This document shows, in pieces, positions 8,691 through 17,024 of a DNA stretch of 41,990 nt (position 1 is its first letter; each line of letters opens with the position of its first letter). Location: contig JBKBMT010000020.1 in the NCBI GenBank assembly GCA_046295655.1, positions 1-41,990 of the forward strand, given 5' to 3'. The DNA comes from JBKBMT01 sp046295655. GTDB taxonomy: Bacteria > Pseudomonadota > Alphaproteobacteria > Rhodobacterales > Rhodobacteraceae. Position numbers and translations under genes: made by a program. Under the pieces are notes generated by a model. It was not told where the DNA came from. It worked only from the letters and a program-made list of their open reading frames with translations, and searched no databases.

Positions 8691-9968
8691 TCAGAACGAC
8701 TGCTGGGTGTAGTCCACCGCGTCGGGATACATGGACTCCTCGATTGCCGTGCGGTGGACCCGGATCAGCTTGCCGCCCTCCACCCGGCTGATGTTCTGAT
8801 GTCCGAACACCTGATGCGTCCGCCCGTTGAAGATCTTGTCGCCCTGCGGATGCTCGCGGCTTTCGCCGAAGGTCGTCATCGCCTCGATGGCCTCGACGAA
8901 CTTCTGACGGTCGGCCGGGCCCTGATAGCCCGAGACCTGCATGGCGTCCCTGATCACGAACAGCGTTTCCCAGCAGCTGAACATGTGGGCATAGGTCGAG
9001 ACGTCGCGTGCGTCAGAAACCGAAGCGCCGTTGTCGTCCACCCCGACTGCGGCGCGATAGAACGTCTCGTGCTCCGACGCGTCGGACTGCTTGGTGCGGC
9101 AATGCCCCTCCCAGAAATGGGTGCCTTCGAGGAATTCCAGGCCCGGCGCGGCGATGTCCACCGCCTCGAGCGAGTCGATGAAGCCGAAGATCTCGGGCCG
9201 CGCGCCGGTCCCGTAGAACTCGCCAAGTTCCTTGACGAAGGTCAGCACCGCAGGACCGACCATGACGTGATACAGCACCTCGGTGTCGCGCGGGATCCGC
9301 GGGAAGTAGCGGGTGAAGCTGGTCTCGGTCGGCGGAATGGCGATGAGTTCGAGGATCTCGCCGCCGGCTTCCTTGACCGCGGCCGAGAAATAGTCGCGGT
9401 GGTCGTGGCCGAAGGCATAGTCGGGGAACAGCATCGTCACCTTCTTGCCGAGGTTCTCCATCACCCATGGGGCCATGGACGAGACCTGTGCGCGCACGTC
9501 GGTGATGCCGGGCTGGAGCGTCCAGCGGTTCAGCATGCCCGAGGCGACGTGATAGCCCTCGGAGCAGACGAGATAGGGCACCTTCAGCTCGCCCGCGCGC
9601 GGGGCCGATCCGATGACCACATGGCTGAACAGCGGCCCGAACACCAGGTCGCAGCCTGCCTGGCTGGTCAGCTTCTCGACCACCTCGGCGCCGCGGCGCG
9701 GGTCGGTGCCGTCATCCTCGAACACGATCTCCACCGGGCGGCCGTTGATGCCGCCGGCCTCGTTCAGAACCTTCAGCGCGGCCTGAGCTGTGCGCTCGTA
9801 CCAGCGGCCGTAGGCTGCGCCGATGCCGGTGCGGTGCAGCTGGAAGCCGAGCTTGATCGGTGCCGAGGACTGCGCCTGGATGAAGCCCGGGAAGGCCGCA
9901 GCCGCGCTGCCTGCGGCGAGGCCGGCAAGCACGGTGCGGCGGGTCGGGGTGAGAAGTCGCGAGGTCAT
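8691..9968 (-). CDS. LIV-type ABC transporter substrate-binding protein
   Basis: 425 residues from ATG 9968, with GGAGAG upstream. The N-terminus has a twin-arginine-like signal (TRRTVLAGLAAGSAAAAFPG then FIQAQ), so export may be by the Tat system. The mature part is a type I periplasmic-binding fold: IKLGFQLHRTG, LNEAGGINGRPVEIVFEDDGTDP and CDLVFGPLFSHVV are the Leu/Ile/Val-binding family motifs. A Cys-rich, aromatic lobe follows in the second half. The permease and ATPase genes lie downstream in order H, M, G, F. Ligand identity cannot be read from sequence; the family also covers urea, amides and short carboxylates. Confidence 0.88.
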   Translation of the reverse strand: MTSRLLTPTRRTVLAGLAAGSAAAAFPGFIQAQSSAPIKLGFQLHRTGIGAAYGRWYERTAQAALKVLNEAGGINGRPVEIVFEDDGTDPRRGAEVVEKLTSQAGCDLVFGPLFSHVVIGSAPRAGELKVPYLVCSEGYHVASGMLNRWTLQPGITDVRAQVSSMAPWVMENLGKKVTMLFPDYAFGHDHRDYFSAAVKEAGGEILELIAIPPTETSFTRYFPRIPRDTEVLYHVMVGPAVLTFVKELGEFYGTGARPEIFGFIDSLEAVDIAAPGLEFLEGTHFWEGHCRTKQSDASEHETFYRAAVGVDDNGASVSDARDVSTYAHMFSCWETLFVIRDAMQVSGYQGPADRQKFVEAIEAMTTFGESREHPQGDKIFNGRTHQVFGHQNISRVEGGKLIRVHRTAIEESMYPDAVDYTQQSF

Positions 9969-9991
9969 GGCTGTCTCTCCGCTGTTGGTTT

Positions 9992-10019
9992 GGCCCGCGG
10001 CTTTTGAGGCGCCCGGGCC
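9992..10019 (-). promoter_or_regulatory. Leader hairpin of the binding-protein gene
   Basis: GGCCCG (9992-9997) and CGGGCC (10014-10019) with inner complementarity form an imperfect stem in the leader, 23 bp upstream of the start. It is a weak candidate for a leader structure. Confidence 0.25.
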
Positions 10020-10044
10020 TTCGGTGAAGAATGTTCGCACTCAA

Positions 10045-10068
10045 ACAAGAAGTCCATTCGATTCTTGT
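10045..10068. promoter_or_regulatory. Inverted repeat, candidate operator upstream of the LIV operon
   Basis: ACAAGAA (10045-10051) and TTCTTGT (10062-10068) are perfect inverted arms with a 10-bp spacer. They sit in the 102-bp gap between the binding-protein gene and the preceding membrane-protein gene, in a locally AT-richer stretch. The arrangement suits a dimeric regulator; no regulator gene is adjacent. Confidence 0.35.
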
Positions 10069-10070
10069 CC

Positions 10071-11441
10071 TCACGCACCGGACGGCGAAGCGAGCAGCCA
10101 CAGGCCGAGCACGGTGTAGCCGACCATCAGCGCGGTCAGCGGCAGATGCGCGATACCGCGCGCCGACCGGTCGGACAGATGCAGCGCCAGCAGCACTGCC
10201 AGCAGATGCGCGCCGAGGATCGCCGTGAACTGCAGGTTCCAGATCAGGATCATGGTGCTGCGGTCGGTCAGGAACCCGTAGGAAATCCAGAACGGCGGCA
10301 GGCCCAGCAGCGCGTCGCCCCGGAACAGGGGATCGTTCAGCGCCGCCACCGTGTATTGCCCGGCGGTCAGAAGCATCAGCAGGTAATGCGAGCCATGATA
10401 GCCCGCTGCGATCGCAAGGAAGGACAGCATGACCGGCCCGGCCTCGAGCCGCGCACCCGAGATCCGCCGCCCCAGCCAGAGCGCGCCGAGGATCGTCGTC
10501 GCGGTCAGGGCCCAGGCTCCGATCAGGCCGGCGGTGTTGACGCCCATGACCGCCGAGCGGCCAGTGAATTCCAGGGGGTTCTCTCCCACCAGCGCCAGCC
10601 ACCAGAAGGTCTCGCGCAGACCGTCGAAGGTCAGCGCGGCCAGCGCCAGGGTGACAAAGGCGATCTGGCTCGCGGTCAGCGGCGGCATGGTCAGCACCTG
10701 CGTGCCCGGCCAGCCTGCGCAGAGCCGCGCCCGCCGCCCCTCGATCCGCAGCCAGAACGGCGCGATCCGCGCGAGGAAGCCGAAATAGACGGTCAGGAAT
10801 TCGCCCTTCTCGAGCCAGTCCTCGCCCTCGGCCACGGCTAGGACGAAGATCACCAGCCAGTAGGCCAGCGCAACGCGGGCAAGGACCAGCGGATCCTCGG
10901 GCGACATCGAAACGATCTGGAACCACGAAAAACCGGCAAGCCCGACGACCGCCGGCACATGGCCCAGCCGGGACAAACCGATACTGCCGGTGCGGCGGAT
11001 CAGCGTCCTGGCAACGCGCACCGGACCCGTCCAGGGATTGACCGACCGCCAGAGGTTCCCAAGCAGGATCGACGCCAGCGGCAGCGCGACCCAGATCACG
11101 GTCCAGAACACCAGCGTCATCAGGTTGTGCATCGGGTCGCGGGGCCCCCAGAAGCCGACGCCGACCAGCATCAGGAAGCACAGGAACGACAGATAGCTCG
11201 ACAGCGCGACCGGCAGCAGCACCGGCCGTTCCAGGATGGTCACGGCGCGCATCGCCGGCAGTCTGCCCGCGACGGCCGCAACCAGCGCCGTCAGCGCCAC
11301 GGCAGCGGCCGCTCCGGCCATGTAATATCCGGTCGGAAGGGTCATCACGATCGAGGGCGGCAGGGCACAGGCTGCTGCCGCCGCAGGCATGAGTGCAATC
11401 GCCCCGGCCATCGATAGGGAGCGTCGTGCCGCAGCAACCAT
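10071..11441 (-). CDS. Polytopic membrane protein of unknown function
   Basis: 456 residues from ATG 11441. Other starts are ATG 11498 (19 residues longer) and ATG 11411; none has a strong ribosome-binding site. I see about eleven or twelve hydrophobic segments. Notable stretches are FWGPRDPMHNLMTLVFWTVIW, LASILLGNLWRSVNPWTGP, LTFDGLRETFWW and AAGYHGSHYLLMLLTAGQYT. The NLWRSVNPW segment recalls a family of integral membrane proteins, some annotated as fenitrothion-hydrolase-like, but I recall this only from general pattern and cannot confirm it. Conserved His, Asp and Asn in or near the membrane suggest an enzyme or metal site. It lies upstream of the LIV operon on the same strand. Confidence 0.6.
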   Translation of the reverse strand: MVAAARRSLSMAGAIALMPAAAAACALPPSIVMTLPTGYYMAGAAAAVALTALVAAVAGRLPAMRAVTILERPVLLPVALSSYLSFLCFLMLVGVGFWGPRDPMHNLMTLVFWTVIWVALPLASILLGNLWRSVNPWTGPVRVARTLIRRTGSIGLSRLGHVPAVVGLAGFSWFQIVSMSPEDPLVLARVALAYWLVIFVLAVAEGEDWLEKGEFLTVYFGFLARIAPFWLRIEGRRARLCAGWPGTQVLTMPPLTASQIAFVTLALAALTFDGLRETFWWLALVGENPLEFTGRSAVMGVNTAGLIGAWALTATTILGALWLGRRISGARLEAGPVMLSFLAIAAGYHGSHYLLMLLTAGQYTVAALNDPLFRGDALLGLPPFWISYGFLTDRSTMILIWNLQFTAILGAHLLAVLLALHLSDRSARGIAHLPLTALMVGYTVLGLWLLASPSGA

Positions 11442-11590
11442 CCCCGTCCCCGCATCGCGTTCACATCCGATGAAATACGCGGGCGGGGCCCTGCGCAACC
11501 ATTTCCGCGCTCACTCGCCGCGACTTGACCTCGTGGCGCGCTATTGTCAGGACGACCGAATTGCCGGATCGACCTGCCTGGGAGCGCAGA

Positions 11591-12721
11591 TTGAAGGACG
11601 AAGGGAAGACGCTGCCGAGGATCAGCCGCGACGCCGATGGTGCCGCGCTCCGGCTCGCCGGCGACTTCGTTCTGCCCACGCTGGGCGAGGCCAGCCGCCA
11701 GCTTGCCACCGTCGAAGCCGGCGACATCGTCGCGATCGACTGCTCCCAGGTCGGCCGGATCGACACGGCAGGGGCCTGGATCGTCGCGAAGCTTCAGGCC
11801 GAGGCCGAGGCAGCCGGCAGAACCCTGCGCCTGACCGGCGCGAGCGTCGAGGCAGAGCGGCTGATCGCCACGGTTGCCGCCGCCCTGCCGCAGCCCGACC
11901 CGGAGCGACCGCGCCGGCGCGGCATTGCGGACTGGCTGGAGTCGGCTGGACGCGTCACCGCCGGGGCGGTCCGCTATCTGGCAGAGCTTGCGGGATTCCT
12001 CGGGCTCTTCCTCTCCCGTCTGGTGCAGTCGCTGGTCCGCCCGCGCGAGTTCCGGCTGACCGCACTCGTCGCCCATTGCCACGATGTGGGCGTGCGCGCC
12101 GTGCCGATCGTGGCGTTGATGGCCTTCCTGATCGGCGTCGTGCTGGCCTTTCAGGGCGCCAGCCAGCTGCGCCAGTTCGGTGCCGAGGTCTTTGTCGTCG
12201 ATCTGATCGCGGTCTCGATCCTGCGCGAGCTGGGCATCCTGCTCACCGCGATCATCGTCGCGGGCCGCACCGCCTCGGCCTTCACCGCGGCCATCGGCAG
12301 CATGAAGATGCGCGAGGAGATCGACGCGATGCGCACGCTCGGCATCGACCCCGGCCATGCGCTGCTGGTGCCGCGGGTGCTGGCGCTGCTTCTCATGCTG
12401 CCGATTCTCGGGCTGATCGCGAATGTCTCGGGCCTGGTCGGCGGGGCGATCATGGCCTGGATCGAGCTTGGCATATCGCCCGGCATGTTCCGCATCCGGC
12501 TGGTCGAGGACACCGACGTGTCGCATCTGATCGTGGGCATGGTGAAGGCGCCGGTCTTCGCGATCATAATCGGAATCATCGGCTGCCATGCCGGCATGCA
12601 GGTCGGCAACAACGCCGAATCGCTGGGACGCATGACCTCGGCTTCGGTGGTCGCGGCGATCTTCGCGGTCATCGTCGCCGACGCCCTGTTCTCGGTCTTC
12701 TTCGCGCAGGTCGGGCTGTGA
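11591..12721 (+). CDS. mlaE: MlaE-type lipid ABC permease with N-terminal STAS-like domain
   Basis: 376 residues from TTG 11591, with GGGAG upstream; the frame is open 66 bases further up to another TTG. Residues about 10-95 form an MlaB/STAS-like domain (DIVAIDCSQVGRIDTAGAWI, with a Thr where many STAS domains carry Ser/Thr). From about 110 on it is a MlaE permease: LIGVVLAFQGASQLRQFGAE, LRELGILLTAIIVAGRTASA, and the conserved GSMKMREEIDAMRTLGIDP coupling segment. The family moves phospholipids between outer and inner membranes in a complex with MlaF and MlaD. The STAS domain normally encoded separately as mlaB is fused here. The 3' end overlaps mlaF as GTGA. Confidence 0.88.
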   Translation: MKDEGKTLPRISRDADGAALRLAGDFVLPTLGEASRQLATVEAGDIVAIDCSQVGRIDTAGAWIVAKLQAEAEAAGRTLRLTGASVEAERLIATVAAALPQPDPERPRRRGIADWLESAGRVTAGAVRYLAELAGFLGLFLSRLVQSLVRPREFRLTALVAHCHDVGVRAVPIVALMAFLIGVVLAFQGASQLRQFGAEVFVVDLIAVSILRELGILLTAIIVAGRTASAFTAAIGSMKMREEIDAMRTLGIDPGHALLVPRVLALLLMLPILGLIANVSGLVGGAIMAWIELGISPGMFRIRLVEDTDVSHLIVGMVKAPVFAIIIGIIGCHAGMQVGNNAESLGRMTSASVVAAIFAVIVADALFSVFFAQVGL

Positions 12722-13497
12722 CCGGGCGCGAGGCCGTCATCCGCATCCGCGGGCTGCGCAACCAGTTCGGCGCGCAGGTGGTGCACGACAACCTGGATCT
12801 CGATGTCTGGCGGGGCGAGGTCCTGGGCGTGGTCGGCGGTTCCGGCACCGGCAAATCCGTCCTGCTGCGCACCATCGCCGGGCTGCGCCGCCCGCAGGCC
12901 GGAATGATCGAGGTGCTGGGCACTGATGTGCTGAACGCGACCGAGGCGGAGCGCCAGACGCTGGAACGGCGTTGGGGCGTCATGTTCCAGGACGGCGCCC
13001 TGTTCTCGGCCCTGACCGTGCGCGAGAATGTCGAGGTGCCGCTGCGATCGGTTCCGGACCTGCCGCGGCAGCTTCGGCGCGAGATGGCGGACCTGAAGAT
13101 TGCGCTTTCGGGTCTGCCATGGTTCGCCGGCGACAAGTATCCGTCGGAGCTGTCGGGAGGGATGCGCAAGCGGGCGGGACTTGCCCGGGCGCTGGCGCTC
13201 GATCCGGCGATCCTGTTCCTCGACGAACCGACCGCGGGGCTCGACCCGATCGGTGCTGCTGCCTTTGACCGGCTGATGCGGGATCTGTCCGACAGCCTGG
13301 GTCTCACGGTGTTCCTGGTCACGCATGATCTGGACACGCTGCATGCGGTCTGCGACCGGATCGCGGTCCTTGCGGAAAGGCGCGTTCTCGTGACCGGAAC
13401 CATGGCCGACATGCTGGAGGTGGACCATCCCTGGGTTCGCGAATACTTTCACGGGCCTCGGGCACGGGCGGCCCTGGCGACGGCCGGAGAAGGCTAG
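12718..13497 (+). CDS. mlaF: MlaF-type lipid ABC transporter ATPase
   Basis: 259 residues from GTG 12718, which shares GTGA with the permease stop; a longer in-frame extension upstream runs inside mlaE and is rejected. Walker A is GGSGTGKS (40-47), followed by the MlaF-type Q-loop MFQDGALFSALTVRENV, signature LSGGMRKRAGLARALAL, Walker B ILFLDEPTAGLDP, and THDLDT with the switch His. FQDGALFSALTV is a good marker for Mla/Mce ATPases. It powers lipid transfer with the adjacent permease and MCE protein. Three bases separate it from the MCE gene. Confidence 0.92.
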   Translation: MTGREAVIRIRGLRNQFGAQVVHDNLDLDVWRGEVLGVVGGSGTGKSVLLRTIAGLRRPQAGMIEVLGTDVLNATEAERQTLERRWGVMFQDGALFSALTVRENVEVPLRSVPDLPRQLRREMADLKIALSGLPWFAGDKYPSELSGGMRKRAGLARALALDPAILFLDEPTAGLDPIGAAAFDRLMRDLSDSLGLTVFLVTHDLDTLHAVCDRIAVLAERRVLVTGTMADMLEVDHPWVREYFHGPRARAALATAGEG

Positions 13498-13500
13498 ACG

Positions 13501-15240
13501 ATGGAAACACGGGCGAACTACATCCTCATCGGCGCATTCACGGTTGCGGGCTTCCTCGGGCTGCTCGCCTTCTTCCTGTGGTTCGCCCAGGTCGAGATGG
13601 ACCGCCAGCATGCCTACTACGATGTGCGCTTCACTTCCGTGTCGGGCCTCAGCCGGGCGGCGGACGTGCGGTTCGGCGGACTGCCCGTCGGGCAGGTGGT
13701 GGACGTCCGGCTTGCGCCCGAGAAGGACGGCACGATCCTCGTCCGGCTCGAAGTGGCCATGAACACCCCGGTCCGCGCCGACAGCCGCGCCAGCATAGAG
13801 GCCCAGGGCGTCACCGGCGTGTCCTTTGTCGGCATCGACGCCGGGACGCCCGAGGCGCCGCTGCTGCAATACGTTCCCGGGGAGCCTCCGCCGGAAATCC
13901 AGGCCGGCCGGTCGGTGCTCCAGACCCTGACCGAAGACGCGCCCGAACTGCTGGAGCAGTTCGTGGAGGCGATGGGGCGGGTCAACACCCTGCTCAGCGA
14001 GGCGAACAAGGAGCGGGTGGAGAACATCCTGACCAACGTCGAAAGCGCCTCGGGCGAATTCGCGCAGGCGCTTTCGGACTTTACCGTGGTCGCGGCCTCG
14101 GTCTCGGGCTTCGCCATCGAGGTGTCGCGCTTCAACGAGATCCTCGAACAGATATCGACCTCTGCCGATCAACTGCTTGTCACGGCAAACGACACGGTCG
14201 AACGTTTCGGTGCGCTTGCGATCGAGGCAAAGGACACGCTGGAGACCGGAAACCGCACGCTGGATACGGCGACCGGGGCAATCGATGACATCCGCGGCTT
14301 CCTCGCAGCCGACCTGCGCGACACGGTGGCCGAGGTGAAGGCCGGTGTCGGCGACCTGCGCCGCGAGGTCGAGACCCTGGGCGCCGAGGCGCGCGGCATG
14401 ATTGCGGGCTTCGCGGCAACCGGAACCGAGGCGACCGCAAGACTGGCGCAGATCGAGGCGACCATCGCGGCCGCCGACACGATGCTGGCCCGCGCGACCG
14501 AGACGCTGACCAGCGTGGATGCCGCGGCGGCGCGGATCGACGCGCTGGTGGCCGGCGACGGGGCGGCGCTGGTGGCAGATGCCCGCGCGGTTCTGGCCGA
14601 TGCCCGCCGCGCCGTCGCCTCGGTCACGCAGGCAACCGACACCGATCTGCCCGCGCTGGTCGCCGACATCCGCGCCGCGACCGGGACCGCGCGACAGACC
14701 ATCGAGACCGTCGGCCGCGACCTCACCTCGGCTTCGGGCCGGATCGGGACGCTGGCAGACCAGGCCGGCGGTGCGATCGACAGCGTGACCGAGACCTTCG
14801 GCAATGCCAATGCAACGCTGGCCGCGATCAACGAGGCGCTGGAAACCGGGCAGTCGGCGCTGTCGGCCGCCGAACGGGCCTTCGAGGGCGCCGACCGGGT
14901 GATCAACTCAGAGGCTGCCGCAATCGCCGCCGACCTGCGTGCCGCCATTGCCCGGCTGGATGCCGCCATCGCGCAGGTCTCCGACGACTTGCCGGCGGTG
15001 ACCGCCGACCTGCGCGCGGCCTCCGAAGCTGCCAGCGCCGCCTTTGCCGAAGTCGGGCGCGTGGCCCAGGGCGCCGGGCCGGCTGTGCGTGCCTTTGCCG
15101 CCGACGGCCTGCCGCAATATGCCCGGCTCGCGACCGAGACCCGCGGGCTGATCCGCAACCTGGACCGGCTGGTGGCGCAGTTGCAGCGCGATCCGGCGCG
15201 GCTCCTGCTTGGCCGCCAGACCCCCGAGTTCCGCCGCTGA
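13501..15240 (+). CDS. MCE (MlaD-like) lipid-binding protein with long helical tail
   Basis: 579 residues. One N-terminal membrane segment (about 7-29) anchors it in the inner membrane. An MCE domain follows at about 40-118: YYDVRFTSVSGLSRAADVRF, GLPVGQVVDVRL, and GVTGVSFVGIDAG. Residues about 140-560 are a long Ala/Glu/Arg-rich amphipathic helix region with repeated phrases (ADLRAA, ATIAAADTMLARATETL), suited to a needle or tube spanning the periplasm as in PqiB/YebT proteins. It is far longer than E. coli MlaD (about 180 residues). The hydrophobic helix face could line a lipid tunnel; that is inference from the periodicity. Confidence 0.85.
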   Translation: METRANYILIGAFTVAGFLGLLAFFLWFAQVEMDRQHAYYDVRFTSVSGLSRAADVRFGGLPVGQVVDVRLAPEKDGTILVRLEVAMNTPVRADSRASIEAQGVTGVSFVGIDAGTPEAPLLQYVPGEPPPEIQAGRSVLQTLTEDAPELLEQFVEAMGRVNTLLSEANKERVENILTNVESASGEFAQALSDFTVVAASVSGFAIEVSRFNEILEQISTSADQLLVTANDTVERFGALAIEAKDTLETGNRTLDTATGAIDDIRGFLAADLRDTVAEVKAGVGDLRREVETLGAEARGMIAGFAATGTEATARLAQIEATIAAADTMLARATETLTSVDAAAARIDALVAGDGAALVADARAVLADARRAVASVTQATDTDLPALVADIRAATGTARQTIETVGRDLTSASGRIGTLADQAGGAIDSVTETFGNANATLAAINEALETGQSALSAAERAFEGADRVINSEAAAIAADLRAAIARLDAAIAQVSDDLPAVTADLRAASEAASAAFAEVGRVAQGAGPAVRAFAADGLPQYARLATETRGLIRNLDRLVAQLQRDPARLLLGRQTPEFRR

Positions 15241-15249
15241 GGATCCGCC

Positions 15250-15882
15250 ATGACCCTGCTCCGCCCTGCCACGTTTGCCCTTCTGCTGGTCGCCGGCCTG
15301 CCCGGCTGCGCCGCGATCTCGGCGCTTGGCGGCGCAGCAACGCCGCTCGAGGCCTACGAGATCTCGACGCCGGCGGTGCCGGTGGCACGCCGACCGTCGG
15401 GGCGCGAGCTGGTGGTTGAACTGCCCGGCGCCGGCGGCGGCTTCCAGACCGACCGGATCATGCTGCGGCCCAATCCGTTGCAGGCACAGTATCTGCCCGG
15501 CGCCCGCTGGACCGAGGAAACCCCGGCGCTGGTGCAGACGCTCATGCTGCGCAGCCTGGACGCAACCGGCGGCTTCCGCCACGTCGGGCGCAAGCCGCTC
15601 GGATCCTTCGGCGATGTGGCACTGGTCAGCGAGATCCTGGATTTTCAGGGCGAGGCACAGGACGGCACCGCGACGGTCCGGCTGCGGCTTTCGGCAAGGC
15701 TGGTGCGGGAATCCGACGCGCGGGTGATCGCCGGTCGGCAGTTCGTCGCGACAACGTCCGTTGCCGACCTGTCGCCGCTGGCGGTCGTCGAGGGCTTCGA
15801 CCGGGCCGCAGCGGGACTGATGGCCGAGCTGGCGGGCTGGGTTCTGTCCAACCTCGGCGTGCCGGCCGGACCGGCCGGCTAG
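15250..15882 (+). CDS. ABC-type transport auxiliary lipoprotein (PqiC/YmbA-like)
   Basis: 210 residues. The signal ends in lipobox LPGC, so Cys20 would be lipidated. The mature part has the family pattern YEISTPAVPV, FQTDRIMLRPNPLQAQYLPG, ARWTEETPALVQTLMLRSLD and RRLSARLVRESD-like segments, as in PqiC/YmbA lipoproteins that accompany MCE transporters and are proposed to sit at the outer membrane. It begins 9 bp after the MCE gene and closes the operon. Its TAG is part of the palindrome CTAG at 15879-15882, which also supplies the stop codon of the convergent PLP-enzyme gene. Confidence 0.85.
   Translation: MTLLRPATFALLLVAGLPGCAAISALGGAATPLEAYEISTPAVPVARRPSGRELVVELPGAGGGFQTDRIMLRPNPLQAQYLPGARWTEETPALVQTLMLRSLDATGGFRHVGRKPLGSFGDVALVSEILDFQGEAQDGTATVRLRLSARLVRESDARVIAGRQFVATTSVADLSPLAVVEGFDRAAAGLMAELAGWVLSNLGVPAGPAG
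15861..15879. terminator. Hairpin at the shared end of two convergent genes
   Basis: GCCGGCC (15861-15867) and GGCCGGC (15873-15879) pair around loop GGACC, just before the shared CTAG stop. It is a possible bidirectional stop signal lying inside coding sequence on one strand; no T-run. Confidence 0.3.
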
Positions 15883-17024
15883 ATCCGCAGAAGGCCGGCC
15901 AGAACCTGCTCCAGCCGTGCAACCGCCGCCGGGGCAGTCATCACCCCCGGCGATAGCCGCAGCACTGGACCGCGCGCATCGGCGTGCAGGCGGGCTGCCC
16001 GCAGCGTATCCAGCACGCGGGCCGGCGACGCGTGATCTGGCAGCCGCAGCATCACACTGCCACCGCGCGTGCCCGGATCGCGGGGCGAGACGACAGGGAG
16101 GCCCAGCGCGTCGGCCAGGTCCAGAAGATCGGCACAGAGCGCGCGGTTGTGCGCCACCAGTGCGTGCGGATCCTGCGCGGCGTGCCACTCCATCGCCGGC
16201 AGGCTGGCCAGCGCCCCGACCACCGCCGGGGTGCCGTGATCGAACCGGCGGATGTCGGGTGCGAAGGCGAAACGGTCGAGATCCCACGAGAACGGGTCGG
16301 GCTGGCTGAACCAGCCGCGCAGCTCCGGCGCGCAGTCGGGCAGCAACGCCGGCGCGACATGCAGGATGCCCGCCCCCGGCGTCCCGCAGAGCCACTTCAG
16401 CGAGGTCGAGACCACCGCATCGCAACCCGTCGCATCGAACGGAAGCAGCCCTGCGCCCTGGGTGATGTCGGCGACCACGACACTGCCCGCAGCGCGCCCC
16501 AGCGCCGCCAGCCGCGCAATGTCGCAGCGGTGCGAGCTGGTCGATGAAATCCAGGTCAGCAGCGCAAGACCGACGTCCGCACCCCAACCAGCCGCGATGT
16601 CCTCGTCCTCGACCCAGTGCGCCCCCTGCCGGCGGCGCACCGTCTCGAGCGTGAAGCCGAGCCGGGGTGCGAGGCCCGCGAGCAGGAAATGCAGCGACGG
16701 AAAGCAGTCCTCTGCCACCAGAACGCGTCGCCCGCGCAGCCGCCCCGCGGGCAGCGCGGTGACCAGCGCGTGCAGCGCGACGGTCACGTTCTCGGTCGCG
16801 GTAACGGTCCCGGGCGACACCCCGATCAGGGCTGCCCATCGGTCGAGGAAGGCCGCGCGCCGGCCAAGGGCGAAGCCCCACTGGTCATGCCCGAACCCGC
16901 CCCAGACCTCGGCGAATTCGGCCATGGCACGGGCGATCCCATGCGCCTTGCCCGGATACTGTCCGACGGAATGATAAAGCAGCCAGCCCGAACCGTCGTC
17001 GCCGTCAGGTACCCGGTCAGACAT
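15879..17024 (-). CDS. Class V aminotransferase-fold PLP enzyme, kynureninase-like
   Basis: 381 residues. The PLP lysine is expected at K210 (VVSTSLKWLCGTPGAG), with the pyridine-nitrogen Asp at D186 (VVVADITQGAGLLPFD) and a TEN loop near 77-79. Kynureninases and related class V enzymes show this SxKWL/YLxGxPG context. The protein lacks some features I would expect of a true kynureninase, so 'kynureninase-like hydrolase or lyase' is safer. Its start overlaps the permease gene by 8 bp. It therefore ends an operon GntR - binding protein - permease - PLP enzyme, and probably acts on the imported amino acid. No partner ATPase is adjacent. Confidence 0.7.
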   Translation of the reverse strand: MSDRVPDGDDGSGWLLYHSVGQYPGKAHGIARAMAEFAEVWGGFGHDQWGFALGRRAAFLDRWAALIGVSPGTVTATENVTVALHALVTALPAGRLRGRRVLVAEDCFPSLHFLLAGLAPRLGFTLETVRRRQGAHWVEDEDIAAGWGADVGLALLTWISSTSSHRCDIARLAALGRAAGSVVVADITQGAGLLPFDATGCDAVVSTSLKWLCGTPGAGILHVAPALLPDCAPELRGWFSQPDPFSWDLDRFAFAPDIRRFDHGTPAVVGALASLPAMEWHAAQDPHALVAHNRALCADLLDLADALGLPVVSPRDPGTRGGSVMLRLPDHASPARVLDTLRAARLHADARGPVLRLSPGVMTAPAAVARLEQVLAGLLRI

